From the NCBI GenBank assembly GCA_013365325.1, contig JABVXV010000189.1:1-64000 (forward strand): a stretch of 64,000 bases of DNA, in the 5' to 3' direction. This stretch comes from Dipetalonema caudispina. Lineage: Eukaryota; Nematoda; Chromadorea; Rhabditida; Onchocercidae. The translations under genes and the position numbers were made by a program. Shown here piece after piece: positions 16,201-29,101 of this stretch (position 1 is its first letter; each line of letters begins with the position of its first letter). Below the pieces are notes generated by a model that was not told where the DNA came from, ran no database searches, and was given only the letters and a program-made list of their open reading frames with translations.

Positions 16201-17559
16201 AATTTTATTAATAAATGAATTATTTTCTACTACTTCTATTTCCATCTTATTTTTTCCTCTATCTCCTCTCATGTTTTTAAATCTTAAGTCTTTTTTTTTC
16301 TTAGTGTTGTCGTGGTTGTTATTTCAGTCCTGTATATTAAAGAATTTGATATTCTCAAGAAAATATCCTATATTGTTAAGAATTTAATACTCAAGGAAGA
16401 TCGATTTTTTGTAGTAGTATTCTGAGAATATTATGCAAAACTTAAATTCAGTGGAAAAACCTTCAAAAATTAATTAAAAGTTCGATTTTCAGAGAAGAAA
16501 AAGGACTAGCCAATGCTAGCAAATTAGCCATTTCTCGACTATGACCAAACGGATCAATTTGCCATGCAACACGTGGAACTCCACAATCGCCAAAATATTT
16601 TTTTAGTGTCGTCAGACCGAGTGTCATTTGATCAATAATATCAACATAATAAGCTGCGGCTTCATCATTTTGCACCCAACCGCCACCAATAAATTCGATT
16701 TGTCCTAAAATTTGATAATTTATTGTCGGGAATTTCATCTGATCTCTTAATCTTCCACTTTCACTTCCATGACCGTACGCTTACCTTGCTGGACAAGTTT
16801 CTGAAATCGCTTCCTTTGTTTATAATCAATGAGCCAACGCCATAAGAATGACGTCTCACACCACCCAAAACGTTTGCTTTTATCCTTTTCTAACTCGTCC
16901 ATTACACTACTGAGAATATATTGTACACCTGTCGCTGTCTTTCCTTTCTGAGCTACAAAATGCTTTTTAATTTGGTTAATTTTAATTTGACTACAATTTT
17001 TAAGTATTTATGAATACTTCTGAATTTGGTAACCCACATCCATAATAGTATTGATCAATAGTTTTAATCCAGCCTGGATCGTCATGCGTATGACAGATTA
17101 GATGAATATTCAACACATCCTTATCTCGATTCCAACTATTACAATTCTGGAATTATAGCTTATTTGAAAGTTTAATTTAAATTTTCATCAATTCAAGTAA
17201 TAATTCAACAGTCGACAATAAATTTATCGATGAAACTTATCACAATTTCCGACGGATAATAATGATTTAAAATCTACAAAGTCAATCATAAACGTTTCGT
17301 TAAGTGTAATGCTCATTCTGACAGAAAATTCTTGCAATACTTATTGCTTTTAACGAAGAAATAACTAATAGTTGTCCAAATTAACTTTCACTGCTTATAA
17401 TCTCTAAATAATTGTGTTAAATTTTAAATATAAAATTTAACATACATTCCAACTGCATGAATCACTTTGACCTTGGATATTTTGAGCATGAGAATATCTC
17501 AATAAATCCATTTGAAAAATTAGCATAAAAAATAGCAGACATGACGATACTTCTTCCAT
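10231..17559 (-). CDS. Lysosomal alpha-mannosidase, glycoside hydrolase family 38
   Basis: About 22 exons on the minus strand, summing to roughly 980 residues (human MAN2B1 has about 1010). Exon 1 (17446-17559) encodes a hydrophobic leader ending near SHA. Later exons include 17038-17146, 16785-16952, 16517-16704, 16056-16161, 15807-15973, 15531-15650, 15240-15440, 14910-15004, 12458-12670, 11543-11711, 11180-11416, 10868-11017 and 10424-10559. GH38 landmarks are intact: HTHDDPGW (zinc site), [11 protein letters not shown] (nucleophile Asp), [43 protein letters not shown] and [11 protein letters not shown]. The enzyme removes alpha-mannose from glycoproteins in lysosomes. Weak points: intron 4 needs a GC donor, the exon near 13734-13860 has no canonical acceptor, and the last exon (10231 to about 10270) is tentative. 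The best C. elegans match by class is AMAN-1. Confidence 0.9.
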
Positions 17560-17906
17560 AATTCCTCAACAACTGCCGGATCATGAAAATAATAGACAAT
17601 AAAATTACTGATCATTAAAACGGAATAGAATTGCAAATTTTCCTTGTATTTACAGAACATAAACTACGTATACATTATGTTAGAATTGCTTATTCTTCAT
17701 CTTACATATGGTATTTAATATTGATTTCATGAATGCATTAAATTGCATTGATAATTAGCTTTTTTAGACACTTCCATATTACTTCGAAATTATTTTTGTA
17801 AAAATTTTACAGAAATGTAAAATGTGCTTTAAAATCAAAACTATTTTGTTTGCTAATTTAGAAAGCGCCAAGGAGAAACTAAACTAAACAAATAAATAGA
17901 AAGTGG

Positions 17907-17929
17907 GAGAGAGAGAGAGAGAGAGAGAG
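17907..17929. repeat. GA dinucleotide microsatellite
   Basis: An uninterrupted GA repeat of about 11 units lies roughly 350 bases upstream of the mannosidase start codon. GA tracts of this kind are common in nematode upstream regions. No function is implied. Confidence 0.9.
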
Positions 17930-20900
17930 GAACAAAATCTTATGAAACTTTGTTGAAGGAGCATTTTAAATGATATGAATACGGATTATAAATGGAATTA
18001 TATCTATCATCCAGTTACTAAGTTAACAAATTCCTGTTAAATGAGTATTAGCATTTTTAATAAAAGAATAAGAATGAATCAAATTTGGAAAAGATAATTT
18101 ATAACGAAAAATGAAATAGTTACCCGCTATTCCATGGGATTATATCGAAGTGAATCATAAAAGAAGTGATAATCTATGAACTCCCCGTACTTTATTGTTA
18201 CACAAACTATCTATCTATTCATTCAAATCAAATTTGATTTTGTATTTGCAAACGCTAATCGTTTGAGCGCTTAGTTGATATATCGATTGAAGAAGGAAGA
18301 TGGTGAATGAAGGTCAGCCTCTTGAAAGCTTTTGCCCTAGATCTCCAACTCAATCTCACCAAAACATTCATTAATTACATCAGATCATAGAACTCTAGGC
18401 TGGATACTACTTTTCAATAGTTATCATATCATCACCAATAAAATACAACAATCTAACAAAAGCGGTCACTTCTACTAAATTCGATCGTGTCCCGATAACA
18501 GATCTGCTAAATTTTAGCAGCTGTTAGCAGACTTCATAAGGTTTTGCAGGAAGTAATTAGTTCTTCTCTAACCTTCTTAATCTGATTAGCTTGAGGTCTA
18601 TGATTGATATTAAATACAGAGAAGCACTTTAAGCTTTTTTTTTGCAGCATATTACAAATGCTATGGTTATTTCTTCTCTTATCATTGTTGTTATTATTGC
18701 TATTATCATTACTATTACAATTACCTATTTTCAAGGAGAATGGATGAAGAAAAATTATCCTTTGGTTCTTTTAATTACATTGCATTATGACCCTAATTGC
18801 AGTAGATGAAAATTTTCAGCCAAAAGCCAAAAAGAATTTGACGTCTCTCTTTTACCGTGTCTTCTCTTCCTATCTGATTCCCGCTCAATTGTAGAATGGC
18901 ATTGTTAACCAAAGTCATAAAGAATAAGGGGTATTAATGCGTTAAAATTATTTTAAATTGTGAATTCAGTTATACAAACTTCTTGTCGTATCTATGACTA
19001 ATAAATGATAATTAAAATTCATTTTTATCTTCCATCTTTTTTCTTCCTCTTCCTTCCTGTAATGTTGTCAGGAAAAAATATAAAGCTATCGCTGTGCACT
19101 TCGGGCTATTTTTTGATGATACAGGACGTTGTTGTTGATGCATAATACATCGATGAGGCGTTAATGGAAGTTTCTCCATGGATTGGTGACGAGCTTCAAA
19201 CTTTTTGATATGATTGTATGAGTAAACTCTTCGAAGATTTTTATTTCAATTTTATAAGTATCTAAAGGAAATAATTAACTTCACATGTTTCTTCCGATAC
19301 TCCTTACTATCCGATGATTTAGCAATAATAATGGTGAGAATAACAAGTAACTTTAATAACGATCCGGTTCTGAAATCATACATCCATATTTATGAGAACT
19401 GTGAAAATTAGAAAAGAAAGGTTGTCTCATTGTGTGTTACTAGAATAGTGCGATAATTTTCTAAACCAGTTAGTAAATTAAAAATAATGCATTTGCCCTT
19501 AATGTTTATATATGCCAAAATCTAAGTATTGTCGCATTAAACATAAACAGATAAATATCGGCAATTGTCACCAGTGGATACAATTATACTAAGTTGTATT
19601 GTTAGTTTGAGTATGCCATGCTGTCTAACCAGTCCATTGAAATAATTAAATAATTACAAAACTGAACATTTGAACACAGCGCAATTAAACATATGCTTCA
19701 TGTCGTAACTGCAAATTCAACTTGAAGTGATTGACTTCAGATGTTATTTCACAGTTGAAAGTGTTGTGTTGTATTTTCGAAATAGAAAGTTGTTTTGACG
19801 TAATGACTCATCAAGATAGAGTATTGATTCATTCTCTTTCTGTTTTAACCTTCAGTAGCAACAGAGGGAAATGTGAACTCGGTACTGCTCATAAGTTTAT
19901 TCTCATCATGATGGAGTGATGATAAGATAGTAGAATGGCTTCCTTTAACCTTAACAATCGTTTCATGTATATATCCTGGAGAGTTTACCTGAAGAATAGC
20001 TGAACAGTTCTGGATGAAATAACAAATCGGAGAAAGAGTTGGAGAATCGAAATATCTCAGTTAAGTTTTCAAGGATAGTTTCAGTTGGAAGAGATGATTG
20101 CTATTTCTTGTTTCAATCCTCAAAGTAATTTCAACATAATTATAGAAATGAGCAATCGCAATGAATCGATACACGATTCGTGAACCTCATGTTCAGCGTT
20201 ATACCTTAATTATTCTAATTATGGACAACTGCGTGAAATTGTTGCTTGGGTATTCTTATTACCTATTTGAAACATTTCCTTGCCTTTTTCAGAAATTGTT
20301 ATTGTTGAATCATGCATAGAACGCCTGCAATTTGTTTAGTTTTCTTTGATTTAATATCTGAAATTGGTGCTTGTACATTTTAAAGATAAGTAATGGAAAG
20401 TCTTAGTGAAATTTTTTTAAAAAAATTCTCTTTTATTCTTCTTTCCTAAAGTGTAGCTTTGAATTTAGAAATTTTTCAATTCTCTGAGATAGATAAGAGT
20501 TAGAAAACAACCGAAAGAATGAAGTCGAATGAAGATGGATCTGAATGTTAGTCGAATATTTGACATTTAACTAATTTCTTTCTGCTATTTTCTAATGCCA
20601 CTTTAAGATTACGACCTGTATATTATCTTTTCAGGTGGGAAAGTACTAATTGATCCCATAAGTTTTTTCTACTTGACGGTTATCATTCTGAATGATTGTA
20701 CTCATTGTTAAACGTTAAAACTTTAAACATCCTATATCCAAATCTTCAGTTTTGCTCTGCAAATGCTGAAATATTGCTGCGATTAATATTTCCAAGGATT
20801 AATTAAAGTTTCATTTTCAGTATTTCATCTTTCGCCGGAATCGAAATTTCATCCCAGATCAATGAAGCTGTAAATTTATCTTGAAAATCTCTGAAATTTT

Positions 20901-23210
20901 TCAAGTTTTGTTCAGCATCAGTCTTAATCGTTTGATTTATCATCGAAGTGAATACGAATACAAGTCGAATTTCCCTCATCATTACTACCGTTCATAATTT
21001 TTTTTTTTTTGCTATTATTCGAAAAATTAACTAATGTTCGCCAGTTTCGAGTTATAATGCTGCAATCTTATTTGCCGAAAATTAAAATTCTTCTTCAAGA
21101 TGAAAAAGTTATAGGAAGGGAAGTCTTTCAAATGAAATCATTGCTTAATTTTCAAAATGATCCTTCCCGCACTTTGTCCTTAAGGTAATTTACTCAGTTC
21201 AGGAAAAAATTGGTGAAAAATTGGTAATTTTCAAGCGTAATTACTAATTTATAAGGATTAGTTTCACATACTCAACTTCATTAGGTTCAATTTAACTTCA
21301 GTTCTGATTTGAACTGTTTAGCTTTGAATTGAAGTAAAGGAATTTCAGATCAGTCTTCGGACTTCTCTAATTCTAAGCTTATTACTGCTCAATTCCGTTT
21401 TTCTCATCGGTACATTTGTTATTCTATAGAACTAAAAATTAAATTCAATGTAATTTCATTTCAGATTTGTCTCGTTGCCGAATTTCTTTTGTTCCTTCAG
21501 GATGCAAAGATTCTTTAGGGCGAAATTCCAACTGAATAACAACATTTCAATCATGAATATTCATACTTTTCCTTTCTGTCCTCTTAAGATTTTGGTTCAA
21601 TTTAGTTTACATCCCAATTTTATTTAGTGATTTGATAGAAAAATTCATTCCCAAAAGGATTATTCCTTTTTGATATGTTCTCATTTACAATTTTCTCGTT
21701 AAATTTTGATTTACTAACTTCATTTTCATTTTCATTTTCAATTAATTTGCACCCTCATTTCTATATCTTATTCAAATTTCGCACGACAATTTTTTAAGCT
21801 TTTTTCTTGAATTTGCTTTAGGTAAAACTGAAAATTTAGTAGTTCGAAAACAAAAATGAGTGATTTTTCTCTAGATATGTACTATATGGGATTAATTTTA
21901 CTTTTATGCTATTAATTTTATTTTTATAATAAGGAATTCATCCATAGAAGTCATAAAATTTTCAATACCAAAAATCAACTTTCCATCACATATCTTTGCT
22001 TTCTTCTATCTCTTCATTTCATATTCATTTATTAAATGATACAAAGAAAAAGTTTCAACTTCTGCATACAGATGAGACAAATGAAAACTTAAAAATGGGC
22101 AAATTTATAGAAAGGAGAAAGATTACTCTGTTATTGAAATAGTTTGTCCTTCTTTTAGCCAAACAATAAAAGACCCAGCAAGTGAGCATACGTTCTCAGT
22201 TCATTTTTATGTTTTTAAATTTTTGAAATAATCCATTCACTTCATAGTTATTAACTTGTAATTGTCACTGAAATAAACTATCCTGATATCAGCCATATAT
22301 CATTGTGAACATTAAGAATTTATATTTCTGTTCATTTCAACATTTCTGGATGACGGGTATTTAGTTATCAGTGGTCAGTCACATATGCACACTTAATAGA
22401 CATCTCAACCCATCAGTATCGAATGTAAATATCTTATACAAATACCGAAATTAAAAAAATGCCGGTTATTAGTTACCTATATATATGTCGAATCAGGCGA
22501 TAATAGTCCGCTGTACTCATACCAAACTTATACCATTACACGAGCAAAATTTCACTCACTTACCTTAATATGACCTGATTACTTTCATGAAGTATCAAAG
22601 TTGAATCCATACGGATTGGAAATGTTAAAAATTAATTGTGTACTTTTCCCAAACTATCTGATGATTAACAAAGTGTGCGTCATCATCATACTTTACAACG
22701 GAAGCAACAAAACAACTAAGTTTGACATCTGTTTTCCCTTTCGAATTTTTCATTATCATAGGACCGTCTGAATAACAACTTTTGAAACAAAATTTTTCAA
22801 AAAAAAAAAAAAAAAATAAATAAAAAATAAAAAAGGTTTTTATTGTTAAATTGTTTGGTTCCTTGCCGATTCGATTCGATAATACCACCCTATTGGAAGA
22901 CTTTCATTAGAAAGTTATGCACTATGGCGAACAGCTGACTATACCACTTCAAAACATCGTCATTCGCATTTAATCAACAAATGAATACTCGTTTTCTTTG
23001 TTACATAACAAGGCTCTTTTTTAATTTCTGTAAGCCTAATCTTTTATGGCCAGAATTTTATACTTGTTTGGATAGTTTTCAAATAGAATATAATGCATTA
23101 TTTACTGTATTTATTCGTTGATAAAATTTGAAAATAATCGGGAGCGAATTTCATTATACGTTATCGCTTTTCTAAGAATAATTTATGAATTTATTTTATG
23201 ATCGATCATT

Positions 23211-23222
23211 AATAATTTGCAG
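23211..23222 (+). promoter_or_regulatory. Probable trans-splice acceptor of the F-box gene
   Basis: The sequence TAATAATTTGCAG precedes the F-box start codon by 24 bases without any coding exon upstream, as expected for spliced-leader addition. The transcript would then begin at 23223 and carry an out-of-frame ATG at 23224 before the main ATG at 23247. Confidence 0.5.
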
Positions 23223-23246
23223 GATGCTAAAAAATTATTTGAAACA

Positions 23247-26200
23247 ATGTGTAGTTCGTTCGTAGAGCCTTGTGGTTGGGCCTTTCTGCCAGATTTGCTA
23301 TTGGAAGAAATTTTCTCGCAATTACCTATCAAAAATTTAGGACGTTGTTCTCAGGTAGAACATTTTTCTTTTTTTTTTTTTCGAATAATAAACGTTTGGA
23401 AATTTTGTTTAAAAAATAATTTGCATTGAATCGCTTTTTTTTGTATGAGTTGCGAAAGTTCCAGAAAACATTATTAAAATTCAAATGAATTTCCAAAATT
23501 AAAAGGTGATATTAACAATTTTGCTGTCGTTTTCATTATTAGGAATCTTTAAAAAAGAAAAATGTATCCTTTCGATATTGTAATACGTAATGATGTTGCA
23601 GTACGTCTTTAAAATAGGTTCAAATTCGATTGATCTTTTTGTCATATTTATTTTTCAGGTATGCCTGAATTGGCATCGTATAAGTCAGCAAGATTACGCT
23701 TGGCGGCGATTTCAGTACAAGGATAATATGTTCACAAGACGCAAGTATACATCACATGCGGGATGGCAACATATGATTGATCATTGGAAATTGAGGTTAA
23801 TCTTAATCTAAAAATTTGATTAGGAACGTTGAGGCTTAGAACTTATATATGAAACTTATATATGGAATGATCAATTTAATTTCCTCACTGTTTTTTACTG
23901 AGCCAAGCCAATGTTATATGAACTCGAGATAAAAAGAAAACTGTCTAAAACTATTATCCGCCAAGTATAAAAGGCTGGTTAGTTATTTATGCAGTTAAGC
24001 TGAAAGCGTTACTAGCATCTCTGATTATCGATTATCGATTGTCGTATCATTCACTTCTCATTGTTTCTTTCTTTAAAGATTTCTAATCATGAACGCGACA
24101 GCGAAATGGAGAGTGTTGGAAATTGAACCGGTAACAATTCTTTTTAATTTATACGAATTCATTCGGGTTTTAACCAATTTTTCGGAATATTACGAGAGAA
24201 ATTCATCCGAAAAACCGCTCCAAGGAATACGATCATTTTCATTCAAATGGCAACTTCACGTACACTTAAGGGATGAAAATCAAACTGAACGGGTAAATAC
24301 CTAAGCTATACATATACATTTACATATTTTAATATTAGTGATACGTCCCTTTCATCTTAAAATTGCTATCAGGAGAGTGATAACAATAAATTTAATATTT
24401 TTAATATTACATATGAATTGTTTAAAAATTCATATTCCTCATAATGAGAATTGTTCTGCAAATGTCGAAACTTTCTGACAAACGATTAGAAATTTGTAGG
24501 TGTTTGGAACAGGTGGTGAGATGTTGAAAACTTTATCATTGCTATTATCACATTTACATGGGCTTACTGAATTGACACTGCAGGAACTTCAACTGGAACC
24601 ATATGAATGCAATGATTTCATTGATGACGTACGGAAAATTATTACTGAGTTTTTCAATCATTTTTGAAATAAATGAAAAGAGTGAAGAAACTTTATAACG
24701 AAAAATCCAATTAATATTATCACTTACTCTAGTCAGAAGATTGAGAGAAATCTACATAAAAGTCTGAAAAAATTCGAGGGACTTTGAGCTGCTTAAAGAT
24801 GTGACAGAATATTTCCAAAAAATATTTAAAATGCTTTAAAATTTAAATATTTGCAGATCCTTTACAAATTTGATTCACAACTTACATCGTTGTGCATTAT
24901 AAATTTAACGAAAGTGTACAGGCCATTTCTGCAACTTGGATTATTTCTGTTCTTGGAACATTTAACAGTCTCACCACAACATCTCGATGAATCGATAGTG
25001 ATACTTTTGGCTGATTTAAGACATCTTAAATCATTAATAATTTTACAGGTGATATATTAATAGTATCGTTGTTCCACAAAAATAAAATTATATTGATTGA
25101 CACATTGCATCTTCACTTGCAGAACTTTTCTAGAATGATAAAACATTTGGAGCTAAAGCTGTAGATTCGAAGGCATGGCAATCTTTCGCAGAACGAAACA
25201 ATCAAACGCGAATTTATTTGATTCAGGCAGGTACATTTTTTGTTTCCAGCGAAGAACGATCAATCGTAAATGAGATTGCAGTAGAAAAAGTCAATCAGCA
25301 TTTATCTCTCTGTTTTTGCTTCAGGAAAACGACAAAATGCACTGTTAATCCAACCTAAAGCACCAGTCTATGCTATTATATTTGAGAAATCTACCGGACA
25401 GCTTACCAGTGAATTAACGCATGAGGTTATATTAGAAAATCCTATGATTATAAATATTTTATTGTAAGAATTGTCTTTGCAGGAGCCCTCTTCAACATTA
25501 ATGATATGAATATTTCAACAGGAAAATTATTTATAACTTTTCCAGTTTCTCATTTGAATGATGAGAAGAATCGGAGAGAATTAGGATTGAATTTTATTTA
25601 TAACTCGATTTCAACAGATATCTCAATTAACTCGCCTGTCTTTCAGTAATAATCATTAATGTTTTTTATTCATACATCAGATTACTGAATTATTCAGATT
25701 TGCCACAACTATTCTACAACGTTGCAATTTTTTCTCCAAAAGGGTCTTGAACGTCGATATCGTTCCCGAGAGTTCGAGAAGCGGGTTGATATTTTTGCTA
25801 TCGAACTTGCTCTTAGATGCCGTTCGTTTTCGAATACACATTTTAATGGTTATGAAGAAATACTTTCACTATCGCTTGGTCAACAATATATAATAATACT
25901 GTTTTCATAATTAATATTTGCTTACAGCTAATCTAAAACTGCTAGCAATACGAGAAAGGATGTGTTTTGCGAGTGCATTATTACTTGCTCAAATCGCTCG
26001 ATCACATCAAATGACAATCTGTTTGAGACGTAACGCATTACTAAAGAGGGTTGGTTAACTTATTCATCTCAATATTTTTTGAAAGGTTACAATATCAATA
26101 ATAGTTCTTTTAAAATTATTTCCTTCAAAAGCCTTTTTTCTATCTACTTCAAGTATGTTTACTTACTTTATAAAAAACGAAAGATAGAAATTAAGGTTTT

Positions 26201-26527
26201 AAAATGTTTGGAATTTTGTTTCTTTATAGAAAATAAACATCATTATCGTAATCTTTGGTTTTACAATCGATTATTGCTACTACCATTATTTATCATTTAG
26301 CTATCATTATTGTTACTGACATTTCTATATACTATCACTTAAAAGCCATTTATTCATAGGTAAATTGGTCTGATTGTGCCGTAAGAAGTATTCTGGGCTC
26401 AGAGAGCAATCAGAAATGGATCAGGGGTCATTGTAAAAGTTTTGAAATACTCGAAAGAACAATTCGAAATATAACGGGTACTACAGCTGCGATCGTTACG
26501 GATAATAGATATTTGTATAGCTTCTAA
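23247..26527 (+). CDS. F-box protein with leucine-rich C-terminal part
   Basis: Ten exons: 23247-23354, 23659-23795, 24079-24292, 24500-24628, 24857-25048, 25134-25230, 25325-25425, 25698-25848, 25928-26049 and 26360-26527. All phases agree; predicted length is 472 residues. Residues about 13-60 form an F-box (FLPDLLLEEIFSQLPIKN, then CLNWHRISQQDYAWRR), which would bind SKP1 and place the protein in an SCF ubiquitin ligase. The rest contains leucine-rich segments such as LSLLLSHLHGLTELTLQELQ, LADLRHLKSLIIL, and ELALRC followed by NLKLLAIRER, which resembles substrate-binding repeats of FBXO33/FBXO39-type proteins. The exact orthologue and substrate are not known. An extra frame at 25493-25650 is out of phase and was left out. 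Confidence 0.82.
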
Positions 26528-27011
26528 GGTTTTCCTGTTTCTTAACAGTATAAATGATTTGTTAAAAGATTCAATCCTACAATAATAATCCACCTGCAAC
26601 GGCTGATTTGATTTGGTTTTAGTTCTGTTAGATTTAAATAAAAGCGCAGAACCGGAATGATATCATTACTCTGTAATGGGGAAGGATGTAACAATGAAAC
26701 AAAAACAGTAATTATGACCTTTGGCATCAACAAAGTTGAAGGGTAGAAAGAGAAGAAAGGAACCTCATCAACTTTTGTTTCATCTATTATCAAAAGTTCA
26801 AATGAAATGAACAGAGTGCTGCTCATAATCACATATTTCGTGTCTAATTTGCATATGTGGTACTGTAGACCATATATAAATGACAAAAATGGTACTGCTC
26901 TTGATTGCATATTTTGTGTCTAATTTGCATATGTGATGGTACGGTAGACTATATATAAAAGATAAGAGCAATTCAATTCGATAATTTCTTTATACTTTTG
27001 CCAGAATTGTA
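26528..27011 (+). promoter_or_regulatory. Short intergenic region with promoter
   Basis: The 484 bases between the F-box stop and the next plus-strand start contain the F-box 3' flank and a duplicated promoter-like unit. Immediately before the next ATG is a TTTTGCCAG at 26996-27004, a plausible trans-splice acceptor eight bases from the start codon. Confidence 0.55.
26816..26962 (+). repeat. Tandem duplication carrying octamer and TATA motifs
   Basis: Two imperfect copies of about 70 bases lie at 26816-26884 and 26893-26962. Each holds, in order, TGCTC, a CATATTTYGTGTCTAATTTGCATATG-like core (octamer ATTTGCAT at 26847-26854 and 26923-26930), GGTAC-GTAGAC and a TATATAAA box (26873-26880 and 26950-26957). 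The second box lies about 55 bases before the start codon of the next gene, so the array is likely its promoter. ATTTGCAT is the classical POU-factor octamer. Copies differ by a few substitutions and a small indel. Confidence 0.75.
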
Positions 27012-29101
27012 ATGAGCGATACTGCTAATGAGAACAATTTTCCGATTACATTTTTAACAGGGATGATAATGATAGCGTTGCCAATAATACCTATCCTCAT
27101 CCTTTGTCAATTCAAAAGGATGGAAAAAAAGAAAGAAGCTGTGCTTTCTGTATCACATTTTCCTGCAGTAGGAAATAGTGAATCAGATAGAAAAGTAAGC
27201 AAATTCAGGATTTCCCAGATTTCTGATTAATTCACCGGAAACCAGAAGTTCTGAAGATATTATATCATCATGATCGTTTTGAAGCATCAAAATTATTGCC
27301 AATAATAAGGGAAGATGTAGATGGATACCATTTTACGAGCTTTATTTTGCCAACAAATTGTTTATTCCTCATTGGCAAATATTAAATATTGAAATTAAAA
27401 TAACCGGAAGAACTTCCAGCAAATTGTTAATCACGCAGCACATTCAACGAAAAAGAAAATGGTAGCAGAACAAAATAAGGTCGACATTTCTCCCAGAATT
27501 AATTTTTTGGCTTTTTACTGATCAAACTACATTTAATCACTTTTGCTTCGTCCGAAATCGAACTTCTCCTTCTAGCTATTCTCGGGGAAAACATCAAATT
27601 CAGTGAGGTTTAGTCAATTGTAACATAATACGCAAGGAACTTTGAAATAAAATATAAAGTCAGAAATAGTATTTGTTTAAGATCCGATAATTGGCTTCAA
27701 TTTCAGACAGTGCAAACTAATGCGCCAGTTGTGGGAAAACTGAAATCTGCGGAAGCAATGCGGAAACCTGGAACAGCATTGTGGGTAAAGAGGAACCAAA
27801 GCATTGAAAATATAGCTGATAGCAGTTTAAAAACACAGAAATGCAAAGATCAAGGGTAAGCAACGGGATCTTCGCCTGATTTAAGAAATAAAACATTTGA
27901 AGATAGATTATCGATACATTTTCCTTGCGACACCTTTCATGATGATTCAATTCTAAAATGTTGAATATCTAACGATTCCTTTCGAAGATTTCACTATACT
28001 AAGTTCTCAAACGTTTAAATGCTTAGTAAGATTGCAATTCTATCTTTAGAAGAATAACATTTAAGGGGAAGAAATTATCAAATTGTTGGCGATTTGGATA
28101 CTATCGATTCATCATATGAATATTCATTAGAAAATACACTCGCTCTGGAATCATTTGAAATGATTAGTCTGTCCTTTTTTTTAGTGACCAGAAGAATATC
28201 ATTTAAGGCTAAGAAATTACCAAATTATTTTCATTTATTGTTGGTGTTAACTTTAAAAGAAGTATGAACTAATTCATAAAACAAATGATTTTTGAATTGC
28301 AGAAGGAAAGCATGGCCTGATACTCGAGGGTGAGGAGATCGATCATCAAATGAGGAAAACCCCGCAACAAAGTATATATAGATTTGATAGTATTTAGGTG
28401 TAATGATTTTCTTTTTTTTTTATGACATAGCACTCTTTTACCAACAACAGAAAATTTCATAAACATTTATCAACAGATCGAATCAAATTTGAACTGATCA
28501 AAGGTACACAGAGATTTTTAAATTCGTTGTGGCACTAAATTTATTGATTACGCTATGATCAGAGGGAACAAATGAGACGATCAATATTGTTCATTTCTTT
28601 TGAGGTGATTCATTAGACTACTCATTATTCGATTCGCAATCATCAAGGCGAGATATTCGTGAACAACGATTTCGATTACTCAGATTAAACACATCGATAG
28701 CCCGACGAGCAGCTGCTGCGCTAGAAGATAGTGTGCTTTCTACATCCAGTCAGATCAAGAAAGAAAAGCCGACGGCTGAAGCGGTTAATTTTAAATTCCA
28801 GTATATCTCGAAAATTTGGACATTCCTCTGAGCCTAACATGCAAGATTTTAGAGTGACTTTTTGAGTTATTTTAAAATAAAAAAGCAGAACCCTAAAAAT
28901 AGATTTTAAAATATACAAATTTTCATCTGGAAGTCAATAGTAAAATAAATGGTGCAAAAGGTATTTGATACATAAGGATATCACGGTACACGTTTTAATT
29001 GAAGCAAATGATCATTGGAATATAATAGTTGCTATTTGTAGGATGAACAAGCAATTCTTCAAGTGGAAAAAACTCAGGATAAGTTAATAGCTCATATGTA
29101 A
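27012..29101 (+). CDS. Small one-pass membrane protein, nematode-type, function unknown
   Basis: Six exons, all in phase: 27012-27194, 27707-27855, 28303-28329 (only 27 bases), 28451-28503, 28617-28783 and 29042-29101, giving 212 residues. A hydrophobic segment at about residues 11-34 (around FLTGMIMIALPIIPILIL) follows a short acidic start without a cleavage site, and is followed by CQFKRMEKKKE, suggesting an N-out signal anchor with a cytosolic basic tail. The tail is hydrophilic and rich in Ser, Arg and Ala (for example RRDIREQRFRLLRLN and ARRAAAALEDS), with possible helical character. No known domain was recognised. It converges on the rhamnose epimerase gene, 507 bases away. Confidence 0.68.
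28049..28226 (+). repeat. Direct repeat pair inside an intron
   Basis: Within intron 2 of the preceding membrane-protein gene, GAAGAATAACATTTAAGG (from 28049) and GAAGAATATCATTTAAGG (from 28191) begin two copies of about 38 bases, each continuing as AAGAAATTA-CAAATT. The spacing is about 140 bases. This looks like a local duplication. Confidence 0.6.

Larger units (their letters stand above)
17560..23246. other. Gene-poor region of 5.7 kb
   Basis: No coding exon could be supported on either strand. It lies upstream of both the minus-strand mannosidase and the plus-strand F-box gene, so it should contain two divergent promoters. Visible structure is limited to a GA repeat at 17907-17929, an AT/TTATTG-rich patch near 18660-18725, a T run near 21000 and an A run of about 18 at 22799-22816. 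Confidence 0.55.

Noticed and set aside
25493..25650. Extra F-box gene exon between 25425 and 25698
   Set aside because: Entering it in phase 0 meets a stop after 8 codons, while skipping it joins both neighbours in phase.
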